Positions 51,013 through 60,835 of a stretch of DNA of 64,000 bases are shown in pieces. Within the stretch, counting starts at the first letter, position 1; every line of letters begins with the position of its first letter. Under the pieces are notes generated by a model. The model was not told where the DNA came from. It made no database searches and was given only the letters and a program-made list of their open reading frames with translations. This DNA comes from Paenibacillus polymyxa (GTDB lineage: Bacteria; Bacillota; Bacilli; Paenibacillales; Paenibacillaceae), in the NCBI RefSeq assembly GCF_018614975.1, contig NZ_JAGGNR010000008.1, positions 434,001 to 498,000 of the forward strand, given 5' to 3'. The translations under genes and the position numbers were made by a program.

Positions 51013-51561
51013 TTATAGAAGCTGTTTAATACTCTCTTGAATCTCGTCGATGGAGTCGATCGGTTCGAAGCGTCTGACCACACGACCCTCTGCATCAATC
51101 AGGAATTTCGTGAAATTCCATTTGATTGCATCGCCGTGTAACCATTCTGGTGCTTTATCGGCCACCATCAATTTCAATAATTTGGCCTGTATATCTGTTT
51201 CATCAAAGCCAGCAAAAGGCCCTGATCTTTTCAAAAAGTCGTAGAGCGGGTGCGCCGCTTCTCCATTCACATCCAGTTTGGAGAACATCGGAAATTTCAC
51301 ACCATAGTTAATCTGGCAAAACGATTCCGCTTCCGAACCGCTTCCAGGCTCCTGCTCTGCAAACTGGTTACATGGGAAACCAATAATCTGAAGCCCTTGA
51401 TCCTTGTACTGATCATACAGCTTCTGCATGTCGTCGAACTGGTGCGTATACTTACATTTACTTGCCGTGTTTACGATGAGCACAGGCTTTCCTTCATATT
51501 GATAGAGTGGGAAACGCTCTCCACTGGTTCTGGTTACGGTAAAGTCGTAGATGGTTGGCAT
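51013..51561 (-). CDS. Glutathione-peroxidase-family thiol peroxidase
   Basis: Start at ATG 51561 with GAGGTG about 10 bases upstream. The 182-residue protein starts MPTIYDFTVTRTSGERFPL and carries LIVNTASKCKYTHQFDDM near residue 35 with the peroxidatic cysteine (family NxASKCGxTxQ; here the Gly and Pro are Lys and His), GFPCNQFAEQEPGS near residue 65 with Gln, and IKWNFTKFLID near residue 158 with Trp and Asn completing the catalytic tetrad. Bacterial members use thioredoxin rather than glutathione to reduce peroxides. Stand-alone gene. Confidence 0.92.
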   Translation of the reverse strand: MPTIYDFTVTRTSGERFPLYQYEGKPVLIVNTASKCKYTHQFDDMQKLYDQYKDQGLQIIGFPCNQFAEQEPGSGSEAESFCQINYGVKFPMFSKLDVNGEAAHPLYDFLKRSGPFAGFDETDIQAKLLKLMVADKAPEWLHGDAIKWNFTKFLIDAEGRVVRRFEPIDSIDEIQESIKQLL

Positions 51562-51676
51562 AAGTCTAGTGCACCTCGCGATAGTTATGTAGTCATACAG
51601 CATCATATGTCATTGTTAATTATATACGAAGTTTGAACTATTGTATTGGAGAAGATTAATTCTCCCTTTTAACAGA

Positions 51677-51717
51677 AACCCCTTCTGCCGCGAAGATTTC
51701 TTCGTTCAGCAAAAGGG
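51677..51717. terminator. Hairpin after the permease gene
   Basis: AACCCCTTCTGC and GCAAAAGGGTT pair around an inner GCGAAG/CTTCGT stem, 31 bases after the MalG-type permease stop. T-run is poor, so terminator function is tentative. Confidence 0.45.
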
Positions 51718-51747
51718 TTATTATATGGGATCACAGTGACAGCAGCT

Positions 51748-52644
51748 TCAGCCCTTTACGGCACTTCCGGCCACGCCCTGAATGATATAATGCTGACCCA
51801 CGAGGAAAACGATGATCATCGGAATAATGCCTGCCGTGGCAGCGGCCATCATGCCGTTGTAATCTACATTATTCTCCAGAATAAAGTTCTGCAGTCCGAG
51901 CGGCACGGTGTACAGGTCTTTGTCGATCAGGAACACAAGTGCATTTTCATAGTCATTCCAATGCCAGGAAAAATCAATGATCGCCAGGGTAGCCAGCGCT
52001 GGCTTGGCCAAGGGCAGAATCAACCTGAAGAATATGCGCAGGTGACCAGCACCGTCGATGAATGCCGCTTCCGAGATCTCCGTAGGCACCGACAGGAAGA
52101 ATTGCCGCAGCATAAACACGCCAAAGATCGTGAACATTCCGGGCAGAATCAATGCCCAATGCGTATTATATATGCCAACCCATTCAAACATCAGGAACTT
52201 GGGCACAAAGAGCACCTGCGGCGGCACCATCATCATCGAGAGATAGATCAGGAACAATGTCTCCCGACCTTTGAATTGAATCCGTGCGAAGCCATAGGCT
52301 GCAAAAGCCGAGAGAAATACAGCTCCGATCGTGCTAATTAGCGATATTTTCAACGAGTTCAGATAATACGTCGCAAAGGTGTCCGCCCCGCTCCAGACCT
52401 TGATATGATGCTCCCAGTTCAGGCTGGAGGGTATCCACTGGATGGGGTAGGTGAATACGTCCGCAGGAGATTTGAACGATGTGCTGATCATCCAGATGAA
52501 CGGCATAATCATCAGCAAAGCAAACCCGGACATCAGAAGTGTCAGTATGATTCTTCGAATCTGCGTCAAGGACTCCATGCGGACTTTAACTTTAGGTGAT
52601 TGCGGAGCTGTGGACTTCGCGTTCGAGGCAATTGATTTCTCCAT
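51748..52644 (-). CDS. Carbohydrate ABC transporter permease, MalG type
   Basis: Start at ATG 52644, with AGGAGGGGAGGG upstream. The 298-residue protein has six spans, beginning IILTLLMSGFALLMIMPFIW, and the inner-membrane EAA loop FLSVPTEISEAAFIDGAGHL followed by FFRLILPLAKPAL near residue 205, which contacts the ATPase. It is the second permease of a CUT1 sugar importer, 17 bases downstream of the first. No ATPase gene is in the locus; Firmicutes CUT1 systems usually share a MsmX-type ATPase encoded elsewhere. Confidence 0.92.
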   Translation of the reverse strand: MEKSIASNAKSTAPQSPKVKVRMESLTQIRRIILTLLMSGFALLMIMPFIWMISTSFKSPADVFTYPIQWIPSSLNWEHHIKVWSGADTFATYYLNSLKISLISTIGAVFLSAFAAYGFARIQFKGRETLFLIYLSMMMVPPQVLFVPKFLMFEWVGIYNTHWALILPGMFTIFGVFMLRQFFLSVPTEISEAAFIDGAGHLRIFFRLILPLAKPALATLAIIDFSWHWNDYENALVFLIDKDLYTVPLGLQNFILENNVDYNGMMAAATAGIIPMIIVFLVGQHYIIQGVAGSAVKG

Positions 52645-52661
52645 AACGATCCCTCCCCTCC

Positions 52662-53543
52662 TTAATAGTGAACCCAACGTTTCTGACCGAGCCACTGCAA
52701 TACAGTGAAGATCATGATGATGGCAAAGAGTGCCCAGCTAATGGCAGCAGCGTAGCCCATCTCGTAATAACGGAAGGCATTCTGGTAGATAAACAACGAC
52801 AGCACAGTTGTACTGTTCCCCGGTCCACCCTGGGTAATCGCTTGAATAATGCCAAAGTTTTTGATCGTCATAATCAGTCCTGTAATCAACAGTAAAAAAG
52901 TCGTCGGGCTCACAAGAGGCCAAATCACTTGGCGTATCGTCTGCCAGGGGCGGGCTCCATCAATCCGTGCAGCCTCAACTAATTCCTCCGGGATTTCCTG
53001 CAAAGCAGCGAGATAAATAATCATGTTGTAACCCAGCATGAACCAGATCCAGATGATATCAATCGCATACATAGACCATTCAGTTGTTGATAACCAGCCT
53101 GGTGGGTTCGTAATACCGATTCCGCGCAAGAAACCATTAATCGGACCCGATGTTGGCTGGAACAGCAGCATCCAGACAAAGGCGATGGCAACACCGCTGG
53201 TGATATAGGGCATGAAATAGAGAGCACGCAGCGTTTTTTGCCAATACACCGACTTGTTCAGCGCCACCGCCACGATAAAAGCCAACCCCATCGATACCGG
53301 AACCGCTAACAGAAATACAAATGTATTTCGCAGCGCCACGCCAAACAGATCATCATTCAACATCCGGCGGATATTGTCCAGCCCGATGAAATTCGTCTCC
53401 GGGCTCATGAATTTGTAATCCGTGAACATGAGATAGAATGAATAGACAGCCGGTATAATAAAAAACAACAGCACGCCAATCATATTGGGCCCAATAAACA
53501 GATACCCGAGCCTGCTCTGCCGTTTCATCCAGGATTTATGCAT
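52662..53543 (-). CDS. Carbohydrate ABC transporter permease, MalF type
   Basis: Start at ATG 53543 with GGGGGAG upstream. The 293-residue protein has six spans, starting LGYLFIGPNMIGVLLFFIIP, and an EAA loop LQEIPEELVEAARIDGARPW near residue 195, then QTIRQVIWPLVSPTTFLLLI. It is the first permease of the pair, encoded downstream of the binding-protein gene with a terminator in between (53,703-53,730), so permeases may be transcribed partly by read-through. It pairs with the MalG-type permease. Confidence 0.92.
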   Translation of the reverse strand: MHKSWMKRQSRLGYLFIGPNMIGVLLFFIIPAVYSFYLMFTDYKFMSPETNFIGLDNIRRMLNDDLFGVALRNTFVFLLAVPVSMGLAFIVAVALNKSVYWQKTLRALYFMPYITSGVAIAFVWMLLFQPTSGPINGFLRGIGITNPPGWLSTTEWSMYAIDIIWIWFMLGYNMIIYLAALQEIPEELVEAARIDGARPWQTIRQVIWPLVSPTTFLLLITGLIMTIKNFGIIQAITQGGPGNSTTVLSLFIYQNAFRYYEMGYAAAISWALFAIIMIFTVLQWLGQKRWVHY

Positions 53544-53702
53544 ATGCTCCCCCACTCCTTAACATCTGTTCTGGAATTAAGCATAACAAGATGTCCTCTA
53601 ACATTGAAGGAACATAACCCTGTACCTGATATCACAGAACTATGTATTTCGGGCAGTGCCTTTCGAGAGGGAATTAACATGGAATTGTTCTATTGCTTAT
53701 AA

Positions 53703-53730
53703 AGAAAAAGCCGCCCCATCGGGGACGGCA
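53703..53730 (-). terminator. Hairpin between the binding-protein and permease genes
   Basis: GCCGCCCC (53,710-53,717) pairs with GGGGACGGC (53,721-53,729), and the minus strand continues with TTTTTC. It probably gives more binding protein than permease by partial termination. Confidence 0.85.
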
Positions 53731-53757
53731 TTCGGTCTATGGTGCAGCACTTGCATT

Positions 53758-55074
53758 CTATTGATTCTGCTTCAGCCAATCATTATGGCGTTTGACCATG
53801 TTCTGTACCGTAACTTCGGCAGTCTGGTTACCAAGGAAATACTTTTCATACTCCTGTGCACGCAGATCGACCACTTCCTGCGCAATGCTGCGGACAAACG
53901 TAGGTGTCTCATCACCATACAACACAAATTCCAGTGACTCCTTGTCATAGGAATCGGCATAATCACCCAGCAGATGATCAATGGCAGTCTGCTGATCAAC
54001 GGCATTCGATGAAGGCAGACGCCCACCCGCAGCCATCGGCATCATTCCCCCATCGGCGTACCATTTCAGGAATTCCCATGCGGCTTCTTTATTTTTCGAC
54101 TTGGAATTGATCGCAATAAAGTCACCCAGTCCCCCGCTCTTCACCATATCTGCTTCCTGTGCAGCCAGTCTCGGTACCGGGGCAAAGGCGATTTTCCAAT
54201 CCCGCGGGAACTCGGTCATGTTGTTCGACGTGCGGATCAGCCATTCACCGATGTTAATCATGGCAGACTCACCGCCAAGGAACATGTTCTCCACCGGCAT
54301 TTTGGAAGTCAGCTGCTCGCCAAGTGGAGGCGTGGTTGCATCCTCCTTCATCATCCCGTTCAACGTCTCCAGCCATTTGGTAACGAGTGGATCATCCAGG
54401 TTGGAAGTACCGTCAGCCTTAACATAACCGTTCTTCACCAGAACGGAATCGAGCGGGTCTACATAAGAAGCGGTATGCTGCACCAGACCGTACTTAAAGC
54501 CAGCCGTCTTCAGTTTGAGTGCATATTCACGGGCTTCATCCCATGTCCAGGCTGTTGGAACGCTCAGTCCGGCCTGATCAAGCGCTTTCATATTTAAAGC
54601 GAAGAAGGCAGCGTTTTTCTTGGTAGGCATCCCGTAATATTTACCGTCCACTTTCCAGGAAGCCGCATCTTCACCCATTTTCTCATCAATGTTGTAATCC
54701 GTGAACTCACCCAGATCCAGTGCTGTCCCGCCCTTGATGCGTTTATCCAGATTTGTGAGGGTATAGTTGACGTACAGATCAACGTTCTGCCCGGTGGACA
54801 GCGCCGTATCCAGCTTGAGGTTGCCATCATCATCATTCACAAACCGCACATATTCCACCTGAATGTCAGGATGCTCCGCATTCCAGGTATCTACCACTTC
54901 CTGTGGACCATTCTCAGGCGGCACCGCGCCCCACATGGTGAGCTTCACTTTTCCCGCTGCCGCTCCACCTCCGTTGTCTCCACCGTTCGTCTCATTTTTA
55001 CCTACACAGCCGGCAAGCAAGCCCAGCATCAGCGCACCTACGATTAACCCCGTTAATCCTTTTTTGATTCTCAT
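53758..55074 (-). CDS. Extracellular sugar-binding lipoprotein (CUT1)
   Basis: Start at ATG 55074 with GGGAGG 12 bases upstream. The 438-residue product has a lipoprotein signal (MRIKKGLTGLIVGALMLGLL, then AGC lipobox), a glycine/asparagine linker, and a family 1 solute-binding fold: LTMWGAVPPENGPQEVVDTW, DIQVEYVRFVNDD, YGMPTKKNAAFFALNMKALD, SAMINIGEWLIR, and EAAWEFLKWYADGG. It delivers an oligosaccharide to the two permeases encoded downstream. Xylo-oligosaccharides are the likely ligand because of the GH10 gene in the same locus (inference). Confidence 0.92.
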   Translation of the reverse strand: MRIKKGLTGLIVGALMLGLLAGCVGKNETNGGDNGGGAAAGKVKLTMWGAVPPENGPQEVVDTWNAEHPDIQVEYVRFVNDDDGNLKLDTALSTGQNVDLYVNYTLTNLDKRIKGGTALDLGEFTDYNIDEKMGEDAASWKVDGKYYGMPTKKNAAFFALNMKALDQAGLSVPTAWTWDEAREYALKLKTAGFKYGLVQHTASYVDPLDSVLVKNGYVKADGTSNLDDPLVTKWLETLNGMMKEDATTPPLGEQLTSKMPVENMFLGGESAMINIGEWLIRTSNNMTEFPRDWKIAFAPVPRLAAQEADMVKSGGLGDFIAINSKSKNKEAAWEFLKWYADGGMMPMAAGGRLPSSNAVDQQTAIDHLLGDYADSYDKESLEFVLYGDETPTFVRSIAQEVVDLRAQEYEKYFLGNQTAEVTVQNMVKRHNDWLKQNQ

Positions 55075-55246
55075 CTGGTCACATGACCTCCCTGAATTGA
55101 AGTGAGTGTACCTTCTGTTACATCGTAGCAGGGACCTTGCTGGGTTCATAAGATACATATCCATGATTCGGATTGAACAAAAATACGGATTTACTTGTGC
55201 TTGCCTGAGCACTCGGTACACATATTCCTTCTACTCATCCAGTGAA

Positions 55247-56098
55247 TCACGAGCGGTGGCGATACTGGCTGGGCGTGCAACCGGTCCAACGCTTGAATAT
55301 TTTAATGAAATAATTATCACTTCCGAACCCTACCCGGTAACCAATCTCCTGTACAGGAAGATCCGTCTCGCGCAAGTATTCAGCCGCTTTCTCCATCCGT
55401 ACCCCATGCAGGTAATGAATCAGGGTATGGCCCGTTTTCTTTTTAAACAAAGCACTCACATAATTCTCGCCCATCATCACATATCGTGACATGGATTTGA
55501 CGGTAATGTCCTGATCGTAATGCTGCCCGATGTACTCAATAATTTTGCTAATCTCCGGATGCTTCACAACCGGCTCACGAACAGGTGTGAACGGAAGATC
55601 TGTCTCAGACGTGGGCGCAGAAGAGACCGTAAGAGAATTAGGCAAATCAGGCGTTGATGTTGGAACCGGTGTGGAAGGTGGCACTTCATGACGATCTGTC
55701 TCTGTCCGGGCTTCAGTCGAAGCTCCCAGTTCCGCACTTACTTTACGTAGTGTGTCACGCAGTGAATTCACACTCATCGACAGCTTCAGAATATAATTCG
55801 AAGCCCCGTATTCCATCGCACGGCGTACATATTCGAACTCCCCCATACAGGTGAGCATAACAAATTTGGTTTTTAACCCGGCCTGACGGGTCTGTTTGAG
55901 TAATTCCAGACCATCCATACCGGGCATGACAATATCGGTCAGTACCAGATCAGGTGTATCCTGTATGATCATCGCCAGCGCTTCTGTCCCATTACCGGAT
56001 TCTCCAATGACCGTGAAGCCCAGCTCTTCCCAGGAAATAATCTCTCGTACCGACTCACGTACAAATACTTCATCTTCTACAAGCAATACCTTCCACAT
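55247..56098 (-). CDS. YesN-type response regulator with AraC DNA-binding domain
   Basis: The 283-residue product has an N-terminal receiver (KVLLVEDEVFVRESVREIIS, acidic pocket; PDLVLTDIVMPGMDGLELLK with the phospho-accepting Asp near residue 54) and a C-terminal AraC domain (KSMSRYVMMGENYVSALFKK, LPVQEIGYRVGFGSDNYFIK). The linker of about 75 residues is Pro/Thr/Ser-rich, and longer than needed for a simple hinge. It follows the sensor kinase gene with a 23-base gap and is transcribed before the binding-protein gene. It should activate the sugar transporter and the xylanase (inference). Confidence 0.93.
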   Translation of the reverse strand: MWKVLLVEDEVFVRESVREIISWEELGFTVIGESGNGTEALAMIIQDTPDLVLTDIVMPGMDGLELLKQTRQAGLKTKFVMLTCMGEFEYVRRAMEYGASNYILKLSMSVNSLRDTLRKVSAELGASTEARTETDRHEVPPSTPVPTSTPDLPNSLTVSSAPTSETDLPFTPVREPVVKHPEISKIIEYIGQHYDQDITVKSMSRYVMMGENYVSALFKKKTGHTLIHYLHGVRMEKAAEYLRETDLPVQEIGYRVGFGSDNYFIKIFKRWTGCTPSQYRHRS

Positions 56099-56121
56099 TC
56101 CAGATTCCCCTCTCCAGTCGT

Positions 56122-57942
56122 CTAGTCTGACCGCTTCTGCACATAAGGCGTCGACAATAAAAAAGGAATGCTGAACCTCACTAATGTCCCCGGCTTGGTA
56201 TCAATCACTTCGAGTTCACTTTGGCCTTTGAACAATAACCGCAATCGTTCCTTAAGGTTAGACAGGCCGATCCCCGGACGCGTCCGGGTTACCTGCAGAC
56301 GCCGGGATTCCTCCATGCCAATTCCGTTGTCCGCCACCTCCAGCATCAGCTTGCCTGTGTCTTGCCTGTAAATTCCGATGCGGATCTGACCAAGCTGTTC
56401 CAGTGGCCCGACACCATGGTGAATGGCATTCTCCACCAGTGGCTGCAAGCTCAGCTTGGGCACCAGCGCATACTCCAGTTTATCGTCAAATTCACAAGTC
56501 ACTTCAAAGCTATCGCGGTAACGAATCCGCTGAATGTGAAGGTAGGCTTGAACCAACTCGATCTCATCCTTCAGGTATACCAATTCGACCTGTGAATTCA
56601 GGCTGACCTCCAGTAATTTGCCCAAGGAAACACACATCTCGGAGATCTCCTCATTCCCGCTGCGGATCGCACTCCATTTCATTGTATTCAATGTATTCAG
56701 GAGAAAGTGCGGATTCATCTGGGCGAGAAGCATATGAAAATGTACCGCTTCCTTCTGGCGTTCCTCCGCCTTGAGTCTGTTGATCATCTGATTGGCATCA
56801 TCCAGCATGGTATTGAACGTGCGGGTCAGTTCCAGCACTTCTCCGCGGCTGCGGCCTTCAGGGATACGGACCTTGAGGTTTTTGCGTACAACCTCCTTCA
56901 TCTGGTTCTGCAGATGTGATAAAGGCCGAGTGAACGTCGCAGAGATCATAAAAGCCATGAGCACAAATGCTGCTGTGAAGCCAAAAAACGTTAAAAAATA
57001 GCGCTGCTTAAGCCCCGATATCTCCGTAAACAACACAGCTAGTGGAATACGATTTACCATGTACCAGTCCAGTGACTCGATGTATACGTAGTTAATCAGC
57101 GTATCTGAATCATTATCCGTCAGATAGGCCTCTGCCGGATGAAGTGCAATTTCCCGGGTCACGTCTGGGGAAAGTACCGCTTTTTCGGACGAGCGGGCAA
57201 TCGTTTCCCCATTGCCAGTAATCAGGAAATACTCCTGATTGCTCTGCGAATCCTTCAGCATAGACTGAAACCAGTACGAATAATCGATGCTGATCCGTGC
57301 CATTCCGTACCTTTTGCCGCCACTGTCCTTCATATACGCATAGAGGGACAACAGATACGGGCTGGAGGATAGCTCCCGCAGGACATGGTTGGTATCCCAG
57401 GCATCCCAGCGGTAGAGCAACTCTTCTGATGGAAACGAGTTTGAATCAGTGTTGCCCTTGATGAAGGTCAATTCTCCAAGATGCTTGCGAAATTGTTCCC
57501 GATAAGGGCCATAGGCCAGAGCTTTTTTGGGCAAATACGAAGTGTAAACGTTATCATAAAAATCTAACAGCGTGAAGTACACGGAAGGATTATATAGAAA
57601 AAAGCTGTTGTTGATCATCTTGAACTTCTCTTCCACCAACGACTTGTTCTCAAGCGGAGAACGATTGTCTGGAGAAGACAGGACGTTTCTCACGGCTGAA
57701 TCCTGTTCCAGAAAAATCAGGGTTTTGAATGCAATACTCATCTGGTCCTCCAGAGAACCATACATCTGCACCAGTTGCTCGTGGCTCTGTTCGCTGATTT
57801 TTTGCTCAACCAGAGATTCGATCTGTCCATAGTTGTAGACATTAAGTACGCTGAATGGCAGCAGAATCAATACCACAAACGCACCAAACAGCCGATACCT
57901 GAGCTTATGCGGCAAAAAGGTCTTCCAGTCGGGCTTTTTCAT
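56122..57942 (-). CDS. YesM-type sensor histidine kinase
   Basis: Start at ATG 57942 with GGGGAG about 10 bases upstream. The 606-residue product has a first span (YRLFGAFVVLILLPFSVLNV), a ~270-residue extracellular sensor, a second span (FLTFFGFTAAFVLMAFMISA), HAMP, and a His_kinase domain with MLLAQMNPHFLLNTLNTMKW giving the phospho-accepting His near residue 415. The HATPase follows (LQPLVENAIHHGV, VADNGIGMEE, GIGLSNLKERL). YesM kinases sense extracellular oligosaccharides, sometimes via the binding protein. It sits upstream of the YesN gene. Confidence 0.93.
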   Translation of the reverse strand: MKKPDWKTFLPHKLRYRLFGAFVVLILLPFSVLNVYNYGQIESLVEQKISEQSHEQLVQMYGSLEDQMSIAFKTLIFLEQDSAVRNVLSSPDNRSPLENKSLVEEKFKMINNSFFLYNPSVYFTLLDFYDNVYTSYLPKKALAYGPYREQFRKHLGELTFIKGNTDSNSFPSEELLYRWDAWDTNHVLRELSSSPYLLSLYAYMKDSGGKRYGMARISIDYSYWFQSMLKDSQSNQEYFLITGNGETIARSSEKAVLSPDVTREIALHPAEAYLTDNDSDTLINYVYIESLDWYMVNRIPLAVLFTEISGLKQRYFLTFFGFTAAFVLMAFMISATFTRPLSHLQNQMKEVVRKNLKVRIPEGRSRGEVLELTRTFNTMLDDANQMINRLKAEERQKEAVHFHMLLAQMNPHFLLNTLNTMKWSAIRSGNEEISEMCVSLGKLLEVSLNSQVELVYLKDEIELVQAYLHIQRIRYRDSFEVTCEFDDKLEYALVPKLSLQPLVENAIHHGVGPLEQLGQIRIGIYRQDTGKLMLEVADNGIGMEESRRLQVTRTRPGIGLSNLKERLRLLFKGQSELEVIDTKPGTLVRFSIPFLLSTPYVQKRSD

Positions 57943-58083
57943 CCCCTCAGCGCTCCCCTGCAATTATTGAAATCATTATACCATCAGTTCCCCCGCTTCG
58001 GCCGGGGCCGGGCTCATTCGCATGGATATGTGATACCAGTTGCCAGGGACGGGATAGGAATACACAGATTTGTTCTATTGCAT

Positions 58084-58113
58084 TAAAAAAACCGGAGATC
58101 TGGGATCTCCGGC
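58084..58113 (-). terminator. Terminator after the GH10 xylanase gene
   Basis: ACCGGAGATC (58,091-58,100) pairs with GATCTCCGG (58,104-58,112), and the minus strand ends in seven T. It lies 27 bases after the stop. Confidence 0.9.
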
Positions 58114-58139
58114 TAGGCTGGATATAACGACTTAGCAAA

Positions 58140-60473
58140 TTAGGATATAGGCTCCACTCCCCAGACAAGCTCGCCGTTCCGGTAAAGAGTTACCTTGGTC
58201 CAATCGGCAAAAGAGGTTTGCAGCGGGTTAAAGGAATAATCATCCCCTTCGCTGTAATTGGACCAGTCTGCTTTGTGCAACCGGGTATGGATCTCCCCAG
58301 AGGTTCCTCCGACCGGGATCACGCCTGCTCCGGTACCAAACTTCAGTTCCAGATAATGGTCCGCTCCAGGAACAGGTGCAGGCAGTTTCACTATGCTGCC
58401 GCTGATCTGACTGCCTCCAAGTTGTGCATAATCACAGAAAAAGGATTGTTGTTTCTCCCCGTCCACTGTATACCAGTAACGAATTGTCAGTTCATTCAGG
58501 CTAACTGTGGAGGTACCGTTGTTGTGAATGACAAACTGCGGTTTCATTTGGTTATCGAGCAGATTTGTCTCCCCTGCACGATAGGCTAGAGTCAGATTGC
58601 CAGCAGGCTCTGGCGGCCCTCCACCCTGGACCTTTGCGGAAGCTTGAACGGAGTTCACACTCTTCCCAACGCTGTTAACCGCATTCACCACATAGTAGTA
58701 GGTGGTTCCAGCAGATACCGCCATATCCTTATAGCTTGTTCCCGATACAGCGGCCACAGATGTATACGGTCCGGCTGCTGTCAGCGACCTGTTTACCGTA
58801 TATGAGGTCGCACTTGCAGATGCACTCCAGCTTAGATTGATGCTGTTGTCGCTAACCGCAGTGGCGGTCAGATTCTGCGGAGCGGCTGGTACTGCCTCGA
58901 CCTGGACCGTCTCTAAAACGGACCAATAGGCTGGCTTGGACTGGAGTCGCTCGTCGAAAAGCAGCGGCCAGTTGTTGCGGGCGACCGGGAAGGTTCGTAG
59001 CCAGGTATTGGCATCATCCTTGCCCCACAAGGTAACATTTTTGACTGTGTCCGTATGCCTCAGGAAGATCTGGAACAGGGACTTGTACAGCGCCGCCTGC
59101 TGTGTCTTCAGTTCTTCCGGGAAGATATCATAAGATTGCGAATCATTGGAATATACACTTACATCAAGCTCAGTAATATGTGTTTCGAGGCCCAGCGCCT
59201 TGAATTTGACAATGGAACTCTCAATTTCCGAAAGGGTTGGATAAAAGAGGCTGATGTGTGTTTGATGGCCGACTCCGTCAATAGGCACACCCTTGGCTTG
59301 AAGGCGAGTGATCAGATTGTAGAGGGCCTGGCTTTTGGCCGGCTCATGGGTATTGTAGTCATTAATAAACAACTTGGCATCCGGGTCGGCTGCATGGGCG
59401 AATTCAAATGCTTTCTCAATATATTCTTCCCCGGCAATCTGGTACCACAGACTGCGCCGCAGGCCATCCGGCTCGGAGGCATCAATGACTTCATTCACAA
59501 CGTCCCAAGCGTAGATCTGGCCTTGATAACGCTCCATTACCGTCTCAATATGCTGCTGCATCCGTTCATACAGCACCGTTTTGCTCACCAGATTGCCGTT
59601 GGCATCGTGGAATACCCAATCCGGAGTTTGTGTATGCCAAACGAGGGTATGCCCGCGTATCTCTTGTCCGTTCGCTGCTGCAAAAGCAACTGCGGCATCC
59701 GACCCGCTGAAATTATACATACCCTCTTGCGGCTCGGTACTGTCCCATTTCAGAACATTGCCTGGTGTCAGACTATCAAAATGCTTCGTAAGCAGCTGCT
59801 TGTCCGGTTCGGTCAGTAGTTCATTGTTCGTGAAGGCCGTCCCAATTCGAAACTTGCCCGCAAAAGCATCCTGTAGGGAAGGAATGTCTTCTTCGATCAC
59901 AATGGGTCCGAGATCTGGCAGCTTCTCCAATCGGAAATCATCCACATAAAAAGAAGCTGTGGCAAGGTCTGGCACTTCAAAATAAACCGATAACTGATTC
60001 GCTGGTTCCAGCATTTTAAACTGTGCAGTAAGCTTGGTCCATCCGCCTGCGGATGCGGTACCGAATGTTAAATTTTCATAATGTGTTGTATCTGGCAGGG
60101 TACGCTGTAAAGACATATTGAGGTTTGTGCTGGACGCTCCCGCCGGAAGCTTCACCCAGCCAGTGAACACATACGTCTGTCCCACCTCCAAAAGTTCTGT
60201 CACATCCAGCGCTGGCCCATGCCATGTCATAGCACGCCCGCTCACTTCCAGTCCATAATCTCCGGTACGAGCTGCAACGGCGCTTGCATGAAGCGTTTCT
60301 ACTTCACCGCGTCCGCTCCAGCTCTGAACCGTGCCATCTTCAAAATCATGACTCAGAATCAAGGTATTCTCCCCTTCTGCCGCATGGACAGATGGAGCCG
60401 CCCAATACAAAGGAACTAAAAAAGTTATCATCAAAACAAATTTAAGCGCTTTCAAAAATATCATTTTTCTCAT
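58140..60473 (-). CDS. Secreted multi-domain endo-1,4-beta-xylanase (CBM22-GH10-Fn3-CBM3)
   Basis: Start at ATG 60473, about 10 bases after AAGGAG. The 777-residue protein has a signal peptide (ALKFVLMITFLVPLYWAAPS), an N-terminal CBM22-like domain to residue ~185 (LILSHDFEDGTVQSWSGRGE, SFYVDDFRLEKL), then a GH10 barrel to ~535: FRIGTAFTN, ALKWDSTEPQ-like NVLKWDSTEPQEG, acid/base glutamate in YAWDVVNEVIDAS, and nucleophile in HITELDVSVYS. One fibronectin-III domain follows (AAPQNLTATAVSDNSINLSW), then a C-terminal CBM3 (LTLAYRAGETNLLDNQ, PQFVIHNNGTSTVSL). It degrades xylan outside the cell; the products probably feed the adjacent ABC transporter. Confidence 0.95.
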   Translation of the reverse strand: MRKMIFLKALKFVLMITFLVPLYWAAPSVHAAEGENTLILSHDFEDGTVQSWSGRGEVETLHASAVAARTGDYGLEVSGRAMTWHGPALDVTELLEVGQTYVFTGWVKLPAGASSTNLNMSLQRTLPDTTHYENLTFGTASAGGWTKLTAQFKMLEPANQLSVYFEVPDLATASFYVDDFRLEKLPDLGPIVIEEDIPSLQDAFAGKFRIGTAFTNNELLTEPDKQLLTKHFDSLTPGNVLKWDSTEPQEGMYNFSGSDAAVAFAAANGQEIRGHTLVWHTQTPDWVFHDANGNLVSKTVLYERMQQHIETVMERYQGQIYAWDVVNEVIDASEPDGLRRSLWYQIAGEEYIEKAFEFAHAADPDAKLFINDYNTHEPAKSQALYNLITRLQAKGVPIDGVGHQTHISLFYPTLSEIESSIVKFKALGLETHITELDVSVYSNDSQSYDIFPEELKTQQAALYKSLFQIFLRHTDTVKNVTLWGKDDANTWLRTFPVARNNWPLLFDERLQSKPAYWSVLETVQVEAVPAAPQNLTATAVSDNSINLSWSASASATSYTVNRSLTAAGPYTSVAAVSGTSYKDMAVSAGTTYYYVVNAVNSVGKSVNSVQASAKVQGGGPPEPAGNLTLAYRAGETNLLDNQMKPQFVIHNNGTSTVSLNELTIRYWYTVDGEKQQSFFCDYAQLGGSQISGSIVKLPAPVPGADHYLELKFGTGAGVIPVGGTSGEIHTRLHKADWSNYSEGDDYSFNPLQTSFADWTKVTLYRNGELVWGVEPIS
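60442..60455. promoter_or_regulatory. Candidate CcpA cre site inside the xylanase 5' coding region
   Basis: TTTAAGCGCTTTCA matches the cre consensus TGWAANCGNTNWCA at 13 of 14 positions. It lies within codons 7-11 of the xylanase gene, a location where cre sites act as roadblocks in Bacillales. Confidence 0.55.
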
Positions 60474-60482
60474 CGCTTCCAT

Positions 60483-60835
60483 TCTCCTTTATCGAATATT
60501 AGGATGAATTCCTTATTTTAAAGGCTAAGGCTATATCCACCTCCTTGGTTTTAGTTATAAAATCAGAGTCCTCATTCAAACGGATACGGGGGCATACGTT
60601 CGGATAAGGACTCGATATGGTAAATTATAGTATAAATTGTCCATGATCTACAACTGAAATTGTACTTCCCCTCTAATTTCGGTTAGAAATGCAGTATCCG
60701 TTGCTTCTGCACTCATTCACACCAGCTCCTCCATAATCTGGGCAACCCGTAACGAAGGTGTATACCTGGTGCTCCGCTTGCTTCAAAAGTTGTCTTTATA
60801 GTTGTCTTTAAAGCTTTCTGCTCACTTCTTTCAGC
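60483..60835. other. Gene-free region between xylanase and AraC genes
   Basis: About 350 bases with no supported gene. Short minus-strand frames exist: STRYTPSLRVAQIMEELV followed by a stop near 60,720, and a 22-codon frame after GGAGGAG starting near 60,717. These could be a dead fragment of a larger gene or chance. The AT-rich part near 60,600-60,660 probably contains the xylanase promoter, but no clear -35/-10 pair is visible. Confidence 0.4.
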
